Origin: Caballeronia jiangsuensis
GTDB taxonomy: Bacteria; Pseudomonadota; Gammaproteobacteria; Burkholderiales; Burkholderiaceae
Reading direction: 5' to 3'
NCBI GenBank assembly: GCA_000648925.1
Contig: JFHF01000001.1
Span: 124,001-188,000 of the forward strand
DNA length: 64,000 bases
A program made the position numbers and the translations under genes. Positions 17,849-26,921 of the stretch are shown here, in pieces. Below the pieces are notes generated by a model. The model had not been told where the DNA came from. It searched no databases and worked only from the letters and a program-made list of their open reading frames with translations. How positions within the stretch are numbered: the stretch's first letter is position 1; every line of letters starts with the position of its first letter.

Positions 17849-18847
17849 ATGAAAGTAGCCGTTCTCGGCGCCGGCGCGTGGGGCACCGCTCTTGCGGGCC
17901 ACCTCGCAACCCGGCACGACACGAAGCTCTGGGCGCGCGACGCCGCGCTCATCGAATCACTCTCCCGCACGCACGAAAACACGCGCTATCTCGAAGGCGT
18001 GGCGTTGCCGCACGCGCTCGATTTCGAGGCGGACTTCAACGCGGCGCTCGCGCATGCGTCCGCGGACGACGCGCTGTGTGTCGTCGCGACGCCCGTCGCC
18101 GGCTTGCGGGCGCTGTGCCGCGCGATGCGGCAGGCGGGCGTTGTGCCGGCGCATATCGTCTGGCTGTGCAAAGGCTTCGAGGCGGATACGCAGTGTCTGC
18201 CCAATGAAGTCGTCGCCGCCGAACTGCCCGGGCATCGCAGCAACGGCACGCTGTCCGGCCCGAGCTTCGCGCGCGAAGTGGGGCAGGGCCTGCCGGTCGC
18301 GCTGACGGTCGCGAGCGCGTCGGAGCAACTCGGCGCGCGCACGGTCGCGGCGTTCCATCACGGCGCGATGCGCATCTATACCGGCGACGACGTGATCGGC
18401 GTCGAAGTGGGCGGCGCGGTGAAGAACGTGCTCGCTATCGCGACAGGCATTTCGGATGGCCTCGGCCTCGGCCTGAATGCGCGCGCGGCGCTCATCACGC
18501 GCGGGCTCGCGGAGATGTCGCGTCTGGGCGTCGCGCTCGGCGGCCGCGCGGAGACGTTCAACGGTCTCACCGGGCTGGGCGATCTCATTCTCACCGCCAC
18601 GGGCGATCTGTCGCGCAATCGGACGGTCGGCAAGCAACTCGCGAGCGGACGCACGCTCGACGAGATCCTCGCGGCGCTCGGCCACGTCGCGGAAGGCGTG
18701 CGATGCGCGCGCGCCGTGCTTGGGCTCGCGCAATCGCGTGGCATCGACATGCCGATCACGCAGGCGGTATGCCGCGTGCTCTTCGATAACGTGGCGCCGC
18801 GCGATGCGGTGCAGGCGTTGCTCAGCCGGGACGCGAAGGCCGAGTAG
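17849..18847 (+). CDS. gpsA: Glycerol-3-phosphate dehydrogenase [NAD(P)+]
   Basis: A 332-residue enzyme that reduces dihydroxyacetone phosphate to sn-glycerol 3-phosphate for phospholipid synthesis. The ATG at 17849 places the Rossmann motif [12 protein letters not shown] at the N-terminus. The catalytic Lys lies in [13 protein letters not shown], and the substrate-binding [11 protein letters not shown] segment follows. A longer open frame from 17693 overlaps secB and is not used. Confidence 0.96.
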   Translation: MKVAVLGAGAWGTALAGHLATRHDTKLWARDAALIESLSRTHENTRYLEGVALPHALDFEADFNAALAHASADDALCVVATPVAGLRALCRAMRQAGVVPAHIVWLCKGFEADTQCLPNEVVAAELPGHRSNGTLSGPSFAREVGQGLPVALTVASASEQLGARTVAAFHHGAMRIYTGDDVIGVEVGGAVKNVLAIATGISDGLGLGLNARAALITRGLAEMSRLGVALGGRAETFNGLTGLGDLILTATGDLSRNRTVGKQLASGRTLDEILAALGHVAEGVRCARAVLGLAQSRGIDMPITQAVCRVLFDNVAPRDAVQALLSRDAKAE

Positions 18848-18875
18848 CGCCGCGTTCATCCGCGCGGAGGTTGCG

Positions 18876-19406
18876 ATGGTCAGACTCGAAGCACAGGTCG
18901 TCGACATCACCACGCTGGAAGTCGACGCCATCGTCAACGCGGCGAACAAGTCGTTGCTCGGTGGCGGAGGCGTCGACGGCGCGATCCATCGAAGGGCGGG
19001 GAAAGGGCTGCTGCGTGAGTGCGAGACGCTCGGCGGCTGCGAAACCGGCGACGCGAAAACCACCGGCGGCCACGATCTCCCCGCGAAACACGTGATTCAC
19101 GCGGTCGGTCCGCGCTGGAGCGGCGGCCACAAAAATGAGCCGGGATTGCTCGCGAGTTGCTACCGCCGCTCGCTCGAACTCGCTCAGGAAGCCGGCTGCA
19201 CGTCGATCGCGTTCCCCGCGATCAGTTGCGGCATCTATCACTTCCCGCCGGAGCAGGCCGTGCAGATCGCGATGCGCACGGTCATCGAGACCCTGCCTTC
19301 CACGCCGGCCGTGCAGCACGTCATCTTCGCTTGTTTTCAGGACGACATGCTCGCGCTCTATCAAGCCGAGCTGGCCGCTCAGGCGCCGCCTTCGAAACCC
19401 GCCTGA
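18876..19406 (+). CDS. Macro-domain ADP-ribose hydrolase (MacroD/YmdB type)
   Basis: A 176-residue single macro domain. Its motifs are [23 protein letters not shown] (with the catalytic Asn and the glycine-rich loop) and [16 protein letters not shown]. MacroD/YmdB enzymes hydrolyse O-acetyl-ADP-ribose and remove ADP-ribose from acidic residues. The ATG at 18876 follows GCGGAGG with five-base spacing. The 3' end overlaps the convergent trmL by 28 bp. Confidence 0.9.
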   Translation: MVRLEAQVVDITTLEVDAIVNAANKSLLGGGGVDGAIHRRAGKGLLRECETLGGCETGDAKTTGGHDLPAKHVIHAVGPRWSGGHKNEPGLLASCYRRSLELAQEAGCTSIAFPAISCGIYHFPPEQAVQIAMRTVIETLPSTPAVQHVIFACFQDDMLALYQAELAAQAPPSKPA

Positions 19407-19849
19407 CGCCACGCTTCGAACGTCACGATCGCCACCGTATTCGACAGATTCAGGCTGCGATTGCCGGGCCGCATCGGCAGGCGCACGCGCTGCTCGGTCG
19501 GGAAGCGCTCCAGCAATGCGGGCGCGAGGCCGCGCGTCTCGGCGCCGAACACGAACCAGTCGCCCGTTTTGAACGCGTGATCGAAGAACGGCGTCGAGCC
19601 GCGCGTCGTGAAAGCGAACATGCGCGTGAGATCCGGTGCTTCCCTGGCGATGAAAGCATCCCAGTTCGCATGGACGTTCATTTCGGCGTACTCGTGATAG
19701 TCGAGGCCGGCGCGGCGCATCTTCGCATCGTCGAGCGGGAAGCCGAGCGGCTCGATCAGATGCAGGCGCGCGCCCGTGTTCGCGCACAGGCGGATCACGT
19801 TGCCGGTGTTCGGCGGAATTTCGGGTTCGACGAGTACGACGTTGAACAT
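19379..19849 (-). CDS. trmL: tRNA (cytidine(34)-2'-O)-methyltransferase
   Basis: A 156-residue SPOUT methyltransferase that modifies the wobble base of tRNA-Leu isoacceptors. It starts [20 protein letters not shown]. The trefoil-knot SAM motifs are [12 protein letters not shown] and [19 protein letters not shown]. It overlaps the macro-domain gene at the 3' end and lies just downstream of comF. Confidence 0.95.
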   Translation of the reverse strand: MFNVVLVEPEIPPNTGNVIRLCANTGARLHLIEPLGFPLDDAKMRRAGLDYHEYAEMNVHANWDAFIAREAPDLTRMFAFTTRGSTPFFDHAFKTGDWFVFGAETRGLAPALLERFPTEQRVRLPMRPGNRSLNLSNTVAIVTFEAWRQAGFEGGA

Positions 19850-19871
19850 GGATTGCTGTGGATGAAGGTAG

Positions 19872-20705
19872 TTAATCTTTTGGCGTACGGAGCGCCACGA
19901 AATTGGTCACGCGCCGCGCGCCGGCAAGCTTGAGCGTGCGGGCGAGGGCGTCGAGCGTTGCGCCGGAAGTCATCACGTCATCGACGACGCCAATGTGCCT
20001 GCCGCGCACATCGCCCGAAACGGCGAACGCGCTTGCGACGTTGCGGCGGCGCGTTTCCTGATCCAGCCGCGATTGTGCCGACGTATGCCGGACACGCGTG
20101 ACGATCGTCGCATCGGCTCGCACGCTCATCATGCGCGCAAGCGGACGCGCGATGGCCCACGCCTGGTTATAACCGCGCGCGACGAGCCGCGTATGCGACA
20201 ACGGCACCGGCACGATCAGGTCCGGCGCGGGCAGATCGCTGTCCTCGAAAGCCGCGCGCAGATTCCGCGCGAATGCTTCGCCCGCGGCGAGCCGCGCACG
20301 AAACTTCAGTTCGACGGCGAGTGTATCGAGCGGCGCGCGATAGTCGGCGAGCGCGAGCGTGTCGTTGAACGCGGGCGGCGATTCGAGGCACGCGGCGCAG
20401 TGCAGGCGCGTGTTCTCGCGTTCACGCCGGATGGCGGACGCCGCCATCGGCAACGCGCAGGTCGCGCAGCGCAGACGCGGCTCGTTCCAGTACTGCGCAT
20501 CGCAACCGTCGCACAGCAGGCTTTGCGACAAATTGCCGCATAACGCGCATTGGCTCGGCAGCGCGCGGGCGGCGAGCCGAAGCGCGGCAGACGCGAGTTC
20601 GCGAACGCGCGCTGCCACGGGCGTCTGGAACGGAAGGCGGATGCTGTTGGCTTTCATGACGGCGAGATCGGAAAAATCACGGCTCGAAGCGCTAAACACG
20701 CGCAT
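19872..20705 (-). CDS. comF: ComF family phosphoribosyltransferase-like protein
   Basis: Up to 277 residues; a second start at 20657 (MKANSIRLPF) would shorten it by 16 and I cannot decide between them. An N-terminal zinc-ribbon region has the pairs CALC, CDGC, CATC and CAAC. The C-terminal phosphoribosyltransferase domain ends with the PRPP motif VGVVDDVMTSGATL. ComF is needed for DNA uptake in competent bacteria, although its chemistry is unsettled. It is divergent from the BioC-like gene. With comM it is the second competence-linked gene in the window. Confidence 0.88.
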   Translation of the reverse strand: MRVFSASSRDFSDLAVMKANSIRLPFQTPVAARVRELASAALRLAARALPSQCALCGNLSQSLLCDGCDAQYWNEPRLRCATCALPMAASAIRRERENTRLHCAACLESPPAFNDTLALADYRAPLDTLAVELKFRARLAAGEAFARNLRAAFEDSDLPAPDLIVPVPLSHTRLVARGYNQAWAIARPLARMMSVRADATIVTRVRHTSAQSRLDQETRRRNVASAFAVSGDVRGRHIGVVDDVMTSGATLDALARTLKLAGARRVTNFVALRTPKD

Positions 20706-20806
20706 TCTTTGCGCTTCATGATGCGTTTATGCTTCGTATCAGCACTTCGCATGGGTTGTTTTCGAGACGACCGAGTATACTTCGCACTCTCCGCAAAAAG
20801 ATCGAC

Positions 20807-21787
20807 ATGTCCCCGACATCCCCTGAAACCAGCCGTTCGGCCTATGATCCGCGTCGTTTGCGCGCGATCTTCGATGGTCGCGCCGCCACCTTCGACGAGG
20901 TCGCGTTCCTGCCACGCGAAATCGCGGAGCGCATGCGCGAGCGGCTCGAATACATCAAGGTCGCGCCGATGCGCGTCCTCGATGCGGCGTGCGGCGTCGG
21001 GGCGGACCTGGGCGGTCTGCGGGACCGTTTTGCAGAGGCGTCGGTGACCGGCGTCGATCTTTCGTCCGCGATGCTCGCGCGCGCCCGCGTCGCCGAAGCC
21101 GCGGACCTCGACAACGGCGCGGGCTGGCGCCGCTTTCTCCCATCGACGCTCGCGAAGGCGTTCGGCGCACGCGGCCCGCAACTCGCTCAGGCCGATTTTT
21201 CCGAGTTGCCGTTCGCTGCGGGCGCGTTCGAGTTGCTGTGGTCGAACCTCGCATTGCACTGGCATCCGCGTCCGGACCTCGTTTTCCCTGAATGGCAGCG
21301 CGTGCTCAAGGTGAACGGCCTGCTGATGTTCAGCACGTTCGGCCCGGACACGCTGCGCGAACTCAGAGCCGCGTATCGCGAAGCCGAACGCACGCTCGGA
21401 CTCGAACCCGAACCGCATACGATCGATTTCGTCGACATGCACGATCTCGGCGACATGCTCGTGGAAAGCGGCTTCGAAATTCCGGTGATGGATCAGGAAG
21501 TGCTGACCATCACGTACAAGTCGCCCGAATCCCTGTTCGCAGACGTGACGCGCTGGGGCGCGTATCCGTTCGCGCGCGCGTCCGGCGCAGGCCGCGCGGA
21601 TGCGAAGGTCGTGCGCGGCGCGGTGCATCAGGCGCTCGAAGCGCTTCGCCACGACGACGGCACGATCCCGCTCACATTCGAAGTGATCTACGGTCACGCA
21701 TGGAAAGCAGTGCCGCGCACGACGGCGGAAGGACACGGCATCGTGCGTCTGGAAGATATTGGACGAGGCTCGAAACCGAAACGCTGA
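20807..21787 (+). CDS. BioC-like SAM-dependent methyltransferase
   Basis: A 326-residue class I methyltransferase. The SAM motif VLDAACGVGADLGGL lies near residue 58. The VTGVDLSSAMLARAR and WSNLALHWHPRPDLVFPEWQRVLK segments match the BioC family (malonyl-ACP O-methyltransferase of biotin synthesis). No other bio gene is nearby, so the pathway assignment rests on sequence only. The ATG at 20807 was preferred; an upstream ATG at 20729 adds 26 residues that include a putative promoter region. Confidence 0.8.
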   Translation: MSPTSPETSRSAYDPRRLRAIFDGRAATFDEVAFLPREIAERMRERLEYIKVAPMRVLDAACGVGADLGGLRDRFAEASVTGVDLSSAMLARARVAEAADLDNGAGWRRFLPSTLAKAFGARGPQLAQADFSELPFAAGAFELLWSNLALHWHPRPDLVFPEWQRVLKVNGLLMFSTFGPDTLRELRAAYREAERTLGLEPEPHTIDFVDMHDLGDMLVESGFEIPVMDQEVLTITYKSPESLFADVTRWGAYPFARASGAGRADAKVVRGAVHQALEALRHDDGTIPLTFEVIYGHAWKAVPRTTAEGHGIVRLEDIGRGSKPKR

Positions 21788-21904
21788 ATCGGTAAAGAGC
21801 GCGGTTGTTATGTCTGAAATTTGCGCAAAAAAAGCGCGCAAAAAGGTGCGTCAAAAAGGCGCAGAAGCTTGTGGCGCTTGGCTCTGCGAGGTTACGACCC
21901 TTGC

Positions 21905-21933
21905 TTGTGGATGCCACTTAAGACGCCTATAAT
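21905..21933 (+). promoter_or_regulatory. Sigma-70-type promoter for the oxidase region
   Basis: TTGTGG (21905-21910) and a perfect TATAAT (21928-21933) are separated by 17 bases. The predicted transcript starts near 21940 and would cover the DUF2244 gene and ctaC. Confidence 0.6.
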
Positions 21934-22019
21934 GCGTCAGTTTGTCGCCTGGTCTGTCACAAATTTGGGCGAAATCCGAGCGAAAGTATGTGATTGCGTG
22001 CGGATTGATGGAGGCAGCG

Positions 22020-22493
22020 ATGCAAGCCAGCCAGACGCTGACGGAGTCCGAGCCGGTCATCAAAGACTGGCTGATGAAGCGAAACTGCTCGGTGTCGCCG
22101 CGCCAGTTCGTGGGCTTCTATTTGTCGCTTGCGCTGTTTTCGCTGGCAATCGCAACGCCGCTGTTCCTGAATGGCGCCTGGCTGGTGCTGCCGTTCACCG
22201 GAGTCGAGTTGACGGTCGTGGGCATCGCGTTCCTGATTTACGCGCGCCATGCGGTCGACTACGAACGAATCCGGTTGTATCAAAACCGGTTGTTGATCGA
22301 ACAGATGAACGCCGAAGAGCTGACGCAGTTCGAGTTCAACCCGCGCTGGGTGCGGGTGGAAACGGGCGCGACACCGAGGGAGCCGCTCACGATCGTATCG
22401 CGCGGTCAATCGGTGAAAATCGGACAACACCTTGCACAGCATCGTCGCAAACAATTTGCTGCCGAGTTGCAGGCGTCGCTGAGACGCCTTTGA
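22020..22493 (+). CDS. DUF2244 family integral membrane protein
   Basis: A 157-residue protein with two adjacent membrane helices (FVGFYLSLALFSLAIATPLF and LVLPFTGVELTVVGIAFLIYARHAVDYERIRL) and a C-terminal soluble part rich in charged residues. The ATG at 22020 follows GGAGG. DUF2244 genes commonly sit just upstream of ctaC in proteobacteria, which suggests a role in oxidase assembly or regulation, but no function is established. Confidence 0.85.
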   Translation: MQASQTLTESEPVIKDWLMKRNCSVSPRQFVGFYLSLALFSLAIATPLFLNGAWLVLPFTGVELTVVGIAFLIYARHAVDYERIRLYQNRLLIEQMNAEELTQFEFNPRWVRVETGATPREPLTIVSRGQSVKIGQHLAQHRRKQFAAELQASLRRL

Positions 22494-22561
22494 GAGGAGC
22501 CGGCAGGCGCGCGATGTCACGGGGGTCGAGGGTTTGAATGGAAAATTTGGGTAAGGATGCT

Positions 22562-24151
22562 ATGAAAACAATCAAGCGAGCCCTCTCGGGCGTGCTGGCG
22601 GCAGGCACACTGCTCACCGCCGGCGCGGCCCTGGCGGTCGAAAACAGTCCAGGCGGTCCTGCTGTCAACGAGATCAACTTCCAGCAGCCTGTGACGAAGA
22701 TCGCCGAGGAGCTCTACGGCCTCCATATCTTCATGCTCATCATCTGTACCGTCATTTTCTTGGGCGTGTTCGGGGTGATGTTCTATTCGCTGATCGTCCA
22801 TCGCAAGTCGAAGGGGTTCAAGCCGGCCAATTTCCACGAAAGCACCACCGTCGAAATCATCTGGACGATCGTGCCGTTCGTCATCGTCATCCTGATGGCG
22901 CTGCCGGCAACGAAGGCTGTCGTCGCGATGAAGGACACCTCCAACGCCGACCTCACGGTGAAAGTCACCGGCTACCAGTGGAAGTGGGGCTACGACTACG
23001 TGAAGGGGCCGGGCGAGGGCATCAATTTCCTCTCGACGCTCTCCACGCCGCGCAGTGAGACGAACGGCCAGAAGCCCATTTCGACGCTGTATCTGCAGGA
23101 AGTCGACAACCCGCTCGTGGTGCCGGTCGACAAGAAGATCCGCATCATCACCACGGCGAACGACGTCGTGCACTCGTGGTACGTGCCGGCGTTCGGCGTG
23201 AAGCAGGATGCGATTCCGGGCTTCGTGCGCGACACCTGGTTCAAGGCCGAGAAGGTGGGCACCTACCGCGGCTTCTGTACGGAACTGTGCGGCAAGGAGC
23301 ACGCGTACATGCCGGTGGTGGTCGAAGTGCTGTCGGCTGACGACTACGCGAAGTGGGTCGATGCGCAAAAGAAGAAGATGGCCGCAGGCACCGACGATCC
23401 CCTCAAGACCTACACTAAAGATGAACTGATGGCGCGCGGCCAGCAGGTCTACACGTCGAACTGCGCGGTCTGCCACCAGCCGACCGGCAAGGGCGCGGGC
23501 CAGTTCCCGGCGCTCGACGGCTCTAAGATCGCGAACGGCTCGATCGCCGACCATCTGAATATCGTGCTGCACGGCAAGGGCGCGATGCCGCCGTGGCAAG
23601 GCGTGCTGAACGACGTCGAGATCGCATCGGTCGTCACGTTCGAGCGCAATAGCTGGAGCAACCACACCGGCGACCTGCTGCAACCTAAGCAGGTGATCGA
23701 CGCCAGGGCGGGCAAGATGCCGCAAGGCGGCGGCAATGCGGCGGCGGCATCGGCGCCTGAAGCGGCGAGCGCCGCGCCTGCGGCAGCCGAGGCGAGTGCG
23801 CCGGCAGCATCGGGCGCGGAAGCTGCGCAAGCCGCCGGCCTGCCCGCGAGCATTTACTTCGAGACGGGCAAGGACGCGCTGCCCGCCGACGCGAAAAGCG
23901 CGGTGGACGCGGCGGCGGCCTACGCAAAGGCGCATCCTGACGCGAAGATCGCGCTGTCCGGCTTCACGGATGCGACCGGCAACGCCGATCTGAACGCCGA
24001 TCTCGCCAAGCGCCGCGCGCAAGCCGTGCGTGACGCGCTGAAGGCCGCGGGCGTGTCGGAAGACCGTATCGTGTTGAAGAAACCGGAAACCATCACCGGC
24101 GGCGCCGATAACAAGGAAGCCCGCCGCGTGGAAATCAGTCCGGCTGCTTGA
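22562..24151 (+). CDS. ctaC: Cytochrome c oxidase subunit II with cytochrome c and C-terminal OmpA-like domains
   Basis: About 529 residues. It begins with a signal sequence, two N-terminal membrane helices, and a cupredoxin domain with CuA ligands in VHSWYVPAF and CTELCGKEHAYM (first Cys about residue 239). A cytochrome c domain with CAVCH (about 301-305) follows. After an Ala/Pro linker comes an OmpA-C-like domain (about 428-529) with IYFETGKDALPADAK and LAKRRAQAVRDAL. The first two modules are the caa3-type arrangement; the OmpA-like tail is the unusual part and could bind peptidoglycan. The ATG at 22538 would add eight residues; I prefer 22562 because AAGGA precedes it. Confidence 0.92.
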   Translation: MKTIKRALSGVLAAGTLLTAGAALAVENSPGGPAVNEINFQQPVTKIAEELYGLHIFMLIICTVIFLGVFGVMFYSLIVHRKSKGFKPANFHESTTVEIIWTIVPFVIVILMALPATKAVVAMKDTSNADLTVKVTGYQWKWGYDYVKGPGEGINFLSTLSTPRSETNGQKPISTLYLQEVDNPLVVPVDKKIRIITTANDVVHSWYVPAFGVKQDAIPGFVRDTWFKAEKVGTYRGFCTELCGKEHAYMPVVVEVLSADDYAKWVDAQKKKMAAGTDDPLKTYTKDELMARGQQVYTSNCAVCHQPTGKGAGQFPALDGSKIANGSIADHLNIVLHGKGAMPPWQGVLNDVEIASVVTFERNSWSNHTGDLLQPKQVIDARAGKMPQGGGNAAAASAPEAASAAPAAAEASAPAASGAEAAQAAGLPASIYFETGKDALPADAKSAVDAAAAYAKAHPDAKIALSGFTDATGNADLNADLAKRRAQAVRDALKAAGVSEDRIVLKKPETITGGADNKEARRVEISPAA

Positions 24152-24245
24152 CATGCCGAGCGTGTAGCTTCCTTCGCCCAACAGCAACGGAAAGCCACGC
24201 GTCATTGCCAAGTGCCCCGAGTATTCGCTTTAGGAGATGATTGTC

Positions 24246-25856
24246 ATGTCTAGCATCGGACACGATGTAGGCGCAGGTCACGACCACGCGCACGACCATG
24301 CGCACGAGACGCCGCATGGCTGGCGCCGGTGGCTCTTCGCTACCAACCACAAGGACATCGGTACGCTGTACCTGTTGTTCTCTTTCATCATGTTCCTCTC
24401 GGGGGGCGTGATGGCGCTCGGCATCCGTGCCGAGCTGTTCGAGCCGGGCCTGCAGATCATGCGCCCCGAGTTCTTCAACCAGTTGACCACCATGCACGGC
24501 CTCATCATGGTGTTCGGCGCGATCATGCCGGCGTTCGTCGGTTTCGCGAACTGGATGGTGCCGCTGCAGATCGGCGCATCGGACATGGCGTTCGCGCGGA
24601 TGAACAACTTCAGCTTCTGGCTGCTGCCGGCTGCTGCGGTGCTGCTCGTCGGCTCGTTCTTCGTGCCGGGCGGCGCAACCGCCGCGGGCTGGACGCTGTA
24701 CGCGCCGCTCTCCACGCAGATGGGCCCGGGCATGGACTTCGCGATTTTCGCGGTCCACATCATGGGTGCGTCGTCGATCATGGGCGGCATCAACATCGTC
24801 GTGACGATCTTGAACATGCGCGCGCCCGGCATGACGCTCATGAAGATGCCGATGTTCGCGTGGACGTGGCTCATCACCGCGTACCTGCTGATCGCCGTGA
24901 TGCCGGTTCTGGCTGGCGCGATCACGATGGTGCTGTTCGATCGCCACTTCGGCACGTCGTTCTTCAACGCGGCGGGCGGCGGCGATCCGGTCATGTACCA
25001 GCACATCTTCTGGTTCTTCGGTCACCCCGAGGTGTACATCATGATCTTGCCGGCGTTCGGGATCGTGTCGCAGGTGATCCCGGCGTTCTCGCGCAAGCCG
25101 CTGTTCGGCTATAGCTCGATGGTGTACGCAACCGCATCGATCGCGATCCTGTCGTTCATGGTGTGGGCGCACCACATGTTCGCGACCGGCATGCCGGTGA
25201 CGGGCCAGTTGTTCTTCATGTACGCGACGATGCTGATCGCGGTCCCGACGGGCGTGAAGGTGTTCAACTGGGTGGCGACGATGTGGCGCGGCGCGCTCAG
25301 CTTCGAAACGCCGATGCTCTTCGCGATCGGCTTCCTGTTCGTGTTCACGATGGGCGGCTTCACGGGCCTGATCCTGTCGATGGCGCCGCTCGACATCCAG
25401 ATGCACGGCACTTACTACGTGGTGGCGCACTTCCACTACGTGCTGGTGGCGGGTTCGCTCTTCGCGCTGTTCTCGGGCTGGTACTACTGGGCGCCGAAGT
25501 GGACCGGCTGGATGTACAACGAAATGCGCGGGAAGATTCACTTCTGGGCGTCGATGATCTTCTTCAACATCACGTTCTTCCCGATGCACTTCCTGGGTCT
25601 CGCGGGCATGCCGCGCCGCTATGCGGATTACCCGGCGCAGTTCACGGACTTCAACCAGGTCGCGACGATCGGCGCATTCGGCTTCGGCCTCGCGCAGGTG
25701 TACTTCCTGTTCGCGGTCGCGTTGCCCACGTATCGTGGCGGCGGTGAACTCGAGAAGGCGAGCGACAAGCCGTGGGATGGCGCGGAAGGCCTCGAATGGA
25801 CCGTGCCGAGCCCGGCGCCGTTCCATACGTTCGAGCATCCGCCGACGGTCGAATAA
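24246..25856 (+). CDS. ctaD: Cytochrome c oxidase subunit I
   Basis: A 536-residue heme-copper oxidase subunit with 12 helices and a His-rich N-terminus (HDHAHDHAHETPHGW). Conserved ligands are seen in MTTMHGLIMVFG (heme a His), WFFGHPEVYIMILP (CuB His and cross-linked Tyr), VWAHHMFATGM, and GTYYVVAHFHYVLVAG (heme a3 and a His). It reduces O2 to water and pumps protons. The ATG at 24246 lies nine bases after AGGAG. Confidence 0.98.
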   Translation: MSSIGHDVGAGHDHAHDHAHETPHGWRRWLFATNHKDIGTLYLLFSFIMFLSGGVMALGIRAELFEPGLQIMRPEFFNQLTTMHGLIMVFGAIMPAFVGFANWMVPLQIGASDMAFARMNNFSFWLLPAAAVLLVGSFFVPGGATAAGWTLYAPLSTQMGPGMDFAIFAVHIMGASSIMGGINIVVTILNMRAPGMTLMKMPMFAWTWLITAYLLIAVMPVLAGAITMVLFDRHFGTSFFNAAGGGDPVMYQHIFWFFGHPEVYIMILPAFGIVSQVIPAFSRKPLFGYSSMVYATASIAILSFMVWAHHMFATGMPVTGQLFFMYATMLIAVPTGVKVFNWVATMWRGALSFETPMLFAIGFLFVFTMGGFTGLILSMAPLDIQMHGTYYVVAHFHYVLVAGSLFALFSGWYYWAPKWTGWMYNEMRGKIHFWASMIFFNITFFPMHFLGLAGMPRRYADYPAQFTDFNQVATIGAFGFGLAQVYFLFAVALPTYRGGGELEKASDKPWDGAEGLEWTVPSPAPFHTFEHPPTVE

Positions 25857-25921
25857 ACAGTTTGTTGTCTGGTTCGCGGGGCTGCGTCGAGCGTGCCCCG
25901 CGAATGAAAAATCAGGAAAGC

Positions 25922-26062
25922 ATGTCCCCGAATCCACAAAAAAGACGCACGCCCGAGGAAATTCGCGCGGGCAACAAGCGGCTCGGAATCATCATGATGT
26001 TGATTGCCGCCGTCTTCTTTCTGGGTATCGTCGTCAGGCAATACCTGTTGTCGCGAGGGTAG
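25922..26062 (+). CDS. Small cytochrome oxidase assembly protein
   Basis: A 46-residue protein with a basic N-terminus (NPQKRRTPEEIRAGNKRLG) and one membrane helix (IIMMLIAAVFFLGIVV). It sits between ctaD and ctaG, the place where betaproteobacteria carry a tiny oxidase assembly membrane protein. The ATG at 25922 follows AGGAAAG. Its function is inferred from the location. Confidence 0.7.
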   Translation: MSPNPQKRRTPEEIRAGNKRLGIIMMLIAAVFFLGIVVRQYLLSRG

Positions 26063-26071
26063 GAAAGCAAC

Positions 26072-26644
26072 GTGTCCACTCAGCAGGAAAATTCGCATGT
26101 CGACCGGTCCTTCAACCGGTCGATGCTGGTGAAGCTCTTCGTCGTGGCGGCGCTGATGTTCGGCTTCGGCTTCGCGCTCGTGCCGATGTACCGCGCGATC
26201 TGCCAGATCACGGGCATCAACAACCTCGTGCAGAAGGACCTGGGCGCGCGCGAGGCGAAGAATACGCAGGTCGACATGACGCGCACGATCTCGATCGAGT
26301 TCGATGCGAACGCGCGCGGCCCGCTGCGGTTCAAGCCCGAGCAGAACTCGCTGGATATTCACCCCGGCGAAGTGATGACGGTGATGTACGACGTGACCAA
26401 CGAGCAGGGTCGCACGGTGAACGCGCAGGCGATCCCGAGCTACGCGCCGAAGCAGGCCACCGAGTACTTCAAGAAGATCGAATGCTTCTGTTTCACGCAG
26501 CAGACGCTCGCGCCGAACGAGACCAAGCGCATGCCGGTCGTGTTCGTCGTCGATCCGAAGCTGCCCAAGGATGTGAAGACGATCACGCTGTCGTACACGT
26601 TCTTCGAGCTGAACGCGCCGAAGTCGGTCACGAAGGGTTCATGA
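26072..26644 (+). CDS. ctaG: Cytochrome c oxidase assembly protein CtaG (Cox11)
   Basis: A 190-residue protein with one N-terminal membrane anchor (LFVVAALMFGFGFALVPMY) and a periplasmic immunoglobulin-like domain holding the copper motif ECFCFTQQTL. Cox11 delivers copper to the CuB site of subunit I. It starts with GTG at 26072. Its TGA overlaps the next gene's ATG. Confidence 0.96.
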   Translation: MSTQQENSHVDRSFNRSMLVKLFVVAALMFGFGFALVPMYRAICQITGINNLVQKDLGAREAKNTQVDMTRTISIEFDANARGPLRFKPEQNSLDIHPGEVMTVMYDVTNEQGRTVNAQAIPSYAPKQATEYFKKIECFCFTQQTLAPNETKRMPVVFVVDPKLPKDVKTITLSYTFFELNAPKSVTKGS

Positions 26645-26853
26645 CAGCCATGAGCGCGGACACGCCGAAAAAGGCCGGTTTCCTCAAGCTCTTGAAGGCG
26701 GTGTTCTGGTCGTTCTTCGGCGTGCGCCGCCGGGCAGACCTGGAAAGCGACGCCGCGCAGTTGAATCCGCTGCATCTGATCGCGGCGGGTGTCATCGGAG
26801 CGGTGCTGTTCATCGTCGTGTTGCTGCTGATCGTGCGCGCGGTAGTGGGATAG
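26641..26853 (+). CDS. DUF2970 family small membrane protein
   Basis: A 70-residue protein with a conserved amphipathic start (KKAGFLKLLKAVFWSFFGVRR) and one C-terminal membrane helix (VIGAVLFIVVLLLIVRAV). It matches DUF2970, usually encoded between ctaG and ctaE in betaproteobacteria. It overlaps ctaG by four bases (ATGA). An alternative ATG lies nine bases later. Role unknown; an oxidase-related function is inferred from its position. Confidence 0.85.
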   Translation: MTAMSADTPKKAGFLKLLKAVFWSFFGVRRRADLESDAAQLNPLHLIAAGVIGAVLFIVVLLLIVRAVVG

Positions 26854-26921
26854 ACGGAAAACGTCGGGCAGCCGGCGGCAAAAGAAAATTCAAGCAACTG
26901 GATCGAAGTGGAGAATCAATA

